Below, piece after piece: positions 6,805 through 9,824 of a DNA stretch of 9,824 nucleotides. Both the position numbers and the translations under genes were made by a program. This DNA is from Veillonella sp. AM51-8BH (GTDB taxonomy: Bacteria; Bacillota; Negativicutes; Veillonellales; Veillonellaceae), in the NCBI RefSeq assembly GCF_003463825.1, contig NZ_QSDY01000068.1, forward strand, positions 1 through 9,824, written 5' to 3'. Under the pieces are notes generated by a model, which had not been told where the DNA came from, did not search any database, and saw nothing but the letters and a program-made list of their open reading frames with translations. Positions within the stretch are counted from its first letter, which is position 1. The number at the start of each line of letters is the position of its first letter.

Positions 6805-7395
6805 TCAATTTTTAGGTCTCGGACGTCTACGCGTTGGTCTTCTAGGCTCTCTAGGTCTAAACGGACCAGGCATTTCAGTCTTGTCTGTTTCTTGAGTCGC
6901 CTTAGGTTTGAAGCGACTTTGTGTCTCTTCACGCAAGGATGGTAAATCCTCAGCCGTACCAACTTGTTTTACACCTTCTACATTACGGCGACCAACACTG
7001 GCTAACAAGCCTATGGCCATAAAGTTCATTAACAATGAAGAACCGCCATAACTAATAAATGGCAAAGGCACACCTGTTACCGGCATAATCCCGCAAACCA
7101 TGGCAATATTAAATAATGCTTGTCCACTGATGAGCAAGGTTATGCCCATAGCTAACCATCTGCCAAATTCATCACGAGATTTATTAGCAATGCGGAAACC
7201 AAAGTATGTAAAGGCCGCTACCAAGAGAACGACAAATACAGCACCGACAAAGCCCATTTCTTGAGCCCACACGGCAAATGCAAAATCTGTATGAGCCTCT
7301 GGCAAGTAAAAGTACTTAGATGTACCTTGCATAAAGCCTTCCCCAAGAATACCACCAGAACCTACGGCCAAAAGACCTTGTACAGTTTGATAGCC
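6805..7395 (-). CDS. ftsW: FtsW C-terminal fragment (third frame)
   Basis: About 196 residues in the frame ending at 6805. It contains the large extracellular loop with GYQTVQGLLAVGSGGILGEG and LPEAHTDFAFAVWAQEMG. The Asp of HTDF corresponds to the catalytic Asp of SEDS glycosyltransferases. The last helices carry GIMPVTGVPLPFISYGGSS, the FtsW hallmark, followed by LLASVGRRN. The tail of about 55 residues is polar and ends in an Arg/Pro-rich run (PRRPTRRRPRPKN). The frame can be extended upstream to an ATG at 7524, but that stretch (7396-7524) is out of frame with FtsW and its Cys/Trp-rich translation is not real protein. There is no ribosome binding site of its own. Confidence 0.75.
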   Translation of the reverse strand, partial: GYQTVQGLLAVGSGGILGEGFMQGTSKYFYLPEAHTDFAFAVWAQEMGFVGAVFVVLLVAAFTYFGFRIANKSRDEFGRWLAMGITLLISGQALFNIAMVCGIMPVTGVPLPFISYGGSSLLMNFMAIGLLASVGRRNVEGVKQVGTAEDLPSLREETQSRFKPKATQETDKTEMPGPFRPREPRRPTRRRPRPKN

Positions 7396-7489
7396 ATATC
7401 TTGAGCATGCGGCCAAGGATCGAACCATGACTGAATCCGTTCCCAACGATATGGCGACATACGAGCTGCAATGAAGCCGATCACACCAG

Positions 7490-8146
7490 CTACGGCAAAG
7501 GCACCACCAAGAATCGCCCATCAAAGCCTGCTAAGTAAATTAGTATGAAGGAGAACCCAAAGATTAGTACAGTAGTCCCCATATCTGGTTGCAAGATGGT
7601 TAGAACTGCAAAGATTATCGGCCAAACTAACATTGGCAACATATAACCTACCCGCTCACTCACATAACCTTGTAAGTTTGTGAGTGGATTATTATATCTT
7701 GATTTACCCCATTTTCTCATGGTACTCAATTTAGCGGATGTCCATATTATAGCAGCTAACTTGGCAAATTCCGACGGCTGTATCGATACGGGACCGATAA
7801 CGATCCACCGACGCGCACCATTAATGACAGAGCCCGCCACAAGGACTAACACCATACCTATTAGGGTTGCAATCATTATGCGTTGCAACATATGTGGCTT
7901 TTGTAGTTGCCTATAATCATACCGATATAAAATAACACCTATTGCCATTGAAAGAAATAGGAAGCCTATATGTTTTGAAAAGTACCCTAGAAGCCCTGTG
8001 TTTTCGTAAATAGAGCTAATATAAGTGGCACTGAAGATATTCACACTACCTATAATCGTGATAAGCAATATAGGTAAGAGCATACCTTGTAAATCATTTT
8101 TAAAGAGTGAGCCCCACCGACTATCCCCCTTATTCGGTGTTTCCAT
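7490..8146 (-). CDS. ftsW: FtsW N-terminal fragment (first frame)
   Basis: 218 residues as read, of which the first 214 are genuine FtsW and the last four (PLP plus one) follow the first frameshift. Membrane helices begin at about residue 21. The conserved NGARRW (109-114), QPSEFAK (123-129) and QPDMGTT (186-192) motifs are intact. The start at 8146 has an excellent AAAGGAGG box lying inside the 3' end of trmB, and TAA-C-ATG joins the two genes, so translation is probably coupled. Without the catalytic loop this piece alone would not be an active polymerase. Confidence 0.8.
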   Translation of the reverse strand: METPNKGDSRWGSLFKNDLQGMLLPILLITIIGSVNIFSATYISSIYENTGLLGYFSKHIGFLFLSMAIGVILYRYDYRQLQKPHMLQRIMIATLIGMVLVLVAGSVINGARRWIVIGPVSIQPSEFAKLAAIIWTSAKLSTMRKWGKSRYNNPLTNLQGYVSERVGYMLPMLVWPIIFAVLTILQPDMGTTVLIFGFSFILIYLAGFDGRFLVVPLP

Positions 8147-8147
8147 G

Positions 8148-8807
8148 TTAAGCCTCCTTTTGTACTTTTGGCTTAATTGCTTCTAAGCGGAAAATAGGTT
8201 GCCCTTTAGCACTAAACTTTTCTTCATACTCAGTTTTTACATTTGGAAGGTCTGTACTATGTAAATCATAGGTTACATTTTTAAGTTCCCATCCACATTC
8301 TTTGAATTCTTCAAGAGAGAACATAAATAAACCTTCATTATCAGTTTTAAAGTGAACCTCACCACCGTCTTTTAAAAGACGAGCATAACGATCAAGGAAT
8401 GTATGATATGTGAGGCGACGCTTAGCATGTTTTGCCTTAGGCCATGGATCACAGAAGTTGATATAGAAACGATCTACTTCACCAGGCGCTACAACCTCTT
8501 CAATGCCAGCGATATCAAAGAGAGATACCTTAGCATTATCACGCTCTGCTTCATAAATCTTTTGAGCCGCATAATAAATTACGCCAATTTGCACTTCAAA
8601 ACCTACAAAGTTAGCATCTGGATACGCTTCAGACATGCCTGCAATAAAACGTCCCTTACCTGTTCCAAGCTCCATATATAATGGACGTTCAGGATGGGCA
8701 AATAATTCACGCCATTTGCCCTTATACTGTTCTTGACCAGACAAAATGATATGAGAGTCATATTCGTGGATAGCTTCATCAATCCACGGTTTTCTACGAA
8801 GGCGCAT
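8148..8807 (-). CDS. trmB: tRNA (guanine-N7-)-methyltransferase
   Basis: Makes m7G at position 46 of tRNA variable loops with S-adenosylmethionine. At 219 residues it is the usual length for the bacterial enzyme. In order: basic N-terminus RLRRKPW, SAM-binding motif I ELGTGKG (46-52), the ribose-contacting acidic residue in GFEVQ (E71), the catalytic and tRNA-binding motif FCDPWPKAKHAKRRL (118-132, with D120), TDN (155-157), and the C-terminal TEYEEKF (192-198) typical of TrmB. The start at 8807 has AAGGAGA upstream at good spacing. It is the first gene of an operon with ftsW, driven by the promoter at 8877-8905. Confidence 0.96.
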   Translation of the reverse strand: MRLRRKPWIDEAIHEYDSHIILSGQEQYKGKWRELFAHPERPLYMELGTGKGRFIAGMSEAYPDANFVGFEVQIGVIYYAAQKIYEAERDNAKVSLFDIAGIEEVVAPGEVDRFYINFCDPWPKAKHAKRRLTYHTFLDRYARLLKDGGEVHFKTDNEGLFMFSLEEFKECGWELKNVTYDLHSTDLPNVKTEYEEKFSAKGQPIFRLEAIKPKVQKEA

Positions 8808-8876
8808 ACTTTCTCCTTACATCTATATTAACTATTAATTATATCTATTATTACAGGTCATATACCTATCTTATTA

Positions 8877-8905
8877 ATTATAGAAAAGGGGGAGTTAAAC
8901 GTCAA
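8877..8905 (-). promoter_or_regulatory. Strong sigma-70-type promoter of trmB-ftsW
   Basis: TTGACG (-35, 8900-8905 on the minus strand, 5 of 6) and a perfect TATAAT (-10, 8877-8882) are exactly 17 bases apart. Transcription would begin near 8870, giving a leader of about 63 bases with no strong secondary structure. It starts just past the terminator of the upstream gene. Confidence 0.8.
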
Positions 8906-8932
8906 TTACATTTCCCTTATCAACCATATAAA

Positions 8933-8962
8933 AAAGACCTACTTCCAAAGAAGTAGGTCTTT
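8933..8962 (-). terminator. Rho-independent terminator of the exported CMD-like gene
   Basis: AAAGACCTACTT (8933-8944) pairs perfectly with AAGTAGGTCTTT (8951-8962) around the 6-base loop CCAAAG. On the minus strand it is followed by T-rich sequence (TTTTTTATATGG including the stem end). It begins only 7 bases after the stop codon of the upstream gene. Confidence 0.88.
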
Positions 8963-8968
8963 ATATTA

Positions 8969-9652
8969 TTAGAAAATCAAAGTTTCAAGATTTTCAATTT
9001 GATATTTGCTGAGGCCAAGCTCAGATAAACTCTTTTCAGATGCAGCGAATAGATTATTTTTACCTACGCGCGTACCTAAAGCTGCGGCAGCGACCAATTC
9101 ACGGTCTAATTTACCTAGGCGAGAACGATTGCGATTTTGTGGTTTTGGTTTTTTCATACGGAATGTATTATATTGAACCCCTTCCTTAGCGTCCTCAGGC
9201 TTCTGCTTTGTTAAAGCAGCCCCATTAGTGCCATTCCCCAATAAAGCACTAAGACCTGTTTGCTTAGGAACCATTTTTTCGTAATCAGCACCAAACTCAG
9301 GGCGCTCTTCACGCAATTGATCGAATGTAGCTAAAGCTGCATTCATTTGCTTCAATCCAGCAGCAGAGTAAAGTTGACGTATCGCAATACTCACCTCTTG
9401 CGGTGTCAACGTACCTCGCTCAATAGCAGAAGCGATTGTACTTTTCAACGCACCTTGATCACCGGACGCTGTATAGCGACCGATATCAACTAAGTCTTTT
9501 TGACGTGCATTGAGTTCTTTAGGCGTATATATATTTATCTCAGATATAGACGGTGCCTGCTTAGAAGGCTGTTCTCCCGCCCCATTAGCCTCAGACATAT
9601 AGCCACCGGCGACGATGGCCACGGCTAATGTTAAGGTTAATACTTTTTTCAA
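8969..9652 (-). CDS. Exported protein with a carboxymuconolactone-decarboxylase-like domain
   Basis: A 227-residue protein with a clear signal peptide (MKKVLTLTLAVAIVAGG, cleavage probably near residues 22-25). Residues 47-112 resemble the CMD/AhpD-like helical fold: LNARQKDLVDIGRYTASGD, then a helix, AIERGTLTPQEVSIAIRQLY, then SAAGLKQMNAAL, matching the family pattern of ALNNGLTxEEI followed by YAGFPxALNA. A second, shorter stretch at 181-225 (LDRELVAAAALGTR to LSKYQIENLE) looks like the start of another copy that ends early. There is no Cys pair as in AhpD, and the His usually found in the K-x-H-I helix is replaced by Thr (KSTI). A known CMD or peroxidase activity is therefore unlikely. The linker (about 130-180) is polar and ends in a basic KKPKPQNRNRSR run. 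The start codon is TTG at 9652, needed to keep the signal peptide; GGGAG lies about 11 bases upstream. Function unknown. Confidence 0.65.
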   Translation of the reverse strand: MKKVLTLTLAVAIVAGGYMSEANGAGEQPSKQAPSISEINIYTPKELNARQKDLVDIGRYTASGDQGALKSTIASAIERGTLTPQEVSIAIRQLYSAAGLKQMNAALATFDQLREERPEFGADYEKMVPKQTGLSALLGNGTNGAALTKQKPEDAKEGVQYNTFRMKKPKPQNRNRSRLGKLDRELVAAAALGTRVGKNNLFAASEKSLSELGLSKYQIENLETLIF

Positions 9653-9824
9653 CGTCTTAGAATCTCCCTTTTCATTAATACTTACTTATATAATACTGTG
9701 ATATTTTTGTACATTAACAACAAACTTGTTCTACTGTAATACATACTGTAGATAATATTATATAATACTTCATCTAATTTTTATAGTCCTATTCGAAAAA
9801 AATCTATAATCTTTTAACATTTTT
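9653..9824. promoter_or_regulatory. AT-rich upstream region with repeats, probable promoter of the exported gene
   Basis: No gene is seen. The 12-mer TTATATAATACT occurs twice (9686-9697 and 9758-9769), and each copy contains -10-like sequence on both strands. Between them, 9731-9751 is an imperfect dyad of the form CTACxGTA-N5-TACxGTAG, which also holds two direct copies of TACTGTA 12 bases apart. No -35 box is convincing, so I do not fix a promoter. An 8-codon mini-frame (9649-9675) overlaps the TTG start. Confidence 0.35.

Larger units (their letters stand above)
6805..8146 (-). pseudogene. ftsW: ftsW, septal peptidoglycan polymerase gene, with two frameshifts
   Basis: SEDS-family lipid II polymerase of the divisome. 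Intact members have about 10 membrane helices and work with a class B penicillin-binding protein. Here the reading frame is lost twice. Residues 1 to about 214 are read from 8146 to about 7505. The next 37 codons (7505-7395), with the conserved FIAARMSPYRWERIQSW stretch, need a one-base shift. The rest (7395-6805) needs a second shift, restoring MGYQTVQGLL. Each junction fits loss of one G from GGG: GTG GGT GCC became GTGGTGCC near 7502-7507, and ATG GGC TAT became ATGGCTAT near 7393-7397. With both bases restored the protein would be 447 residues, normal for FtsW, with a basic C-terminal tail. All conserved motifs are otherwise intact, so sequencing error or a very recent mutation is likelier than old decay. 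It is one base downstream of trmB. Confidence 0.85.

Noticed and set aside
7390..7510. Programmed ribosomal frameshifting in ftsW
   Set aside because: Neither junction has a canonical slippery heptamer followed by a clear stimulatory structure, and two events in one gene would be needed; base loss from GGG is simpler.
7396..7524. N-terminal extension of the FtsW C-terminal frame
   Set aside because: The Cys/Trp-rich peptide is out of frame; the true FtsW sequence for this stretch is in the neighbouring frame.
1..9824. CRISPR array, insertion sequence, tRNA or other structural RNA gene
   Set aside because: No regularly spaced repeats, no transposase frame or terminal inverted repeats, and no cloverleaf-like segment was seen on either strand.

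Overview
The window looks like chromosomal DNA from a low-GC member of the Firmicutes, most plausibly a diderm Negativicute of the Veillonella type. This is an inference from AT-rich composition, strong GGAGG-type ribosome binding sites, tightly spaced housekeeping operons and the FloA/NfeD pair; no rRNA or other marker gene is present to prove it. Every gene I can support lies on the minus strand, so the window is best read from high to low coordinates.

Reading in transcription order: (1) 8969-9652 is an exported protein with a carboxymuconolactone-decarboxylase-like domain, started by TTG and closed by a clean terminator (8933-8962). (2) A near-consensus promoter (8877-8905) drives trmB (tRNA m7G46 methyltransferase). 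The trmB stop codon is one base from the ftsW start. ftsW (6805-8146) is broken by two single-base losses that put its three parts in three frames. (3) uraA (uracil permease, NCS2 family) follows ftsW with its own possible promoter and a striking dyad at 6727-6760, and ends in a terminator at 5286-5327. (4) A second clear promoter (5156-5184) drives a three-gene membrane operon: nfeD, floA (flotillin-like) and an unrecognised single-pass protein with a long polar tail, closed by a terminator at 2683-2728. (5) A protein built of five tandem helix-turn-helix units (1879-2610) is followed, apparently with its own promoter inside the end of the HTH gene, by a probable TauE/SafE-type transporter (886-1824) and then a uracil-DNA-glycosylase-superfamily protein (157-750). 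A long hairpin at 28-85 ends this stretch.

Most of the window is ordinary housekeeping DNA: tRNA modification, septal peptidoglycan synthesis, pyrimidine uptake, membrane organisation and base repair. There are no mobile elements, CRISPR arrays, tRNAs or rRNAs. The parts most worth a second look are the five-unit HTH protein next to a transporter, the unknown third member of the nfeD-floA operon, the doubly frameshifted ftsW (both lesions fit loss of one G from GGG), and several dyads at promoters.
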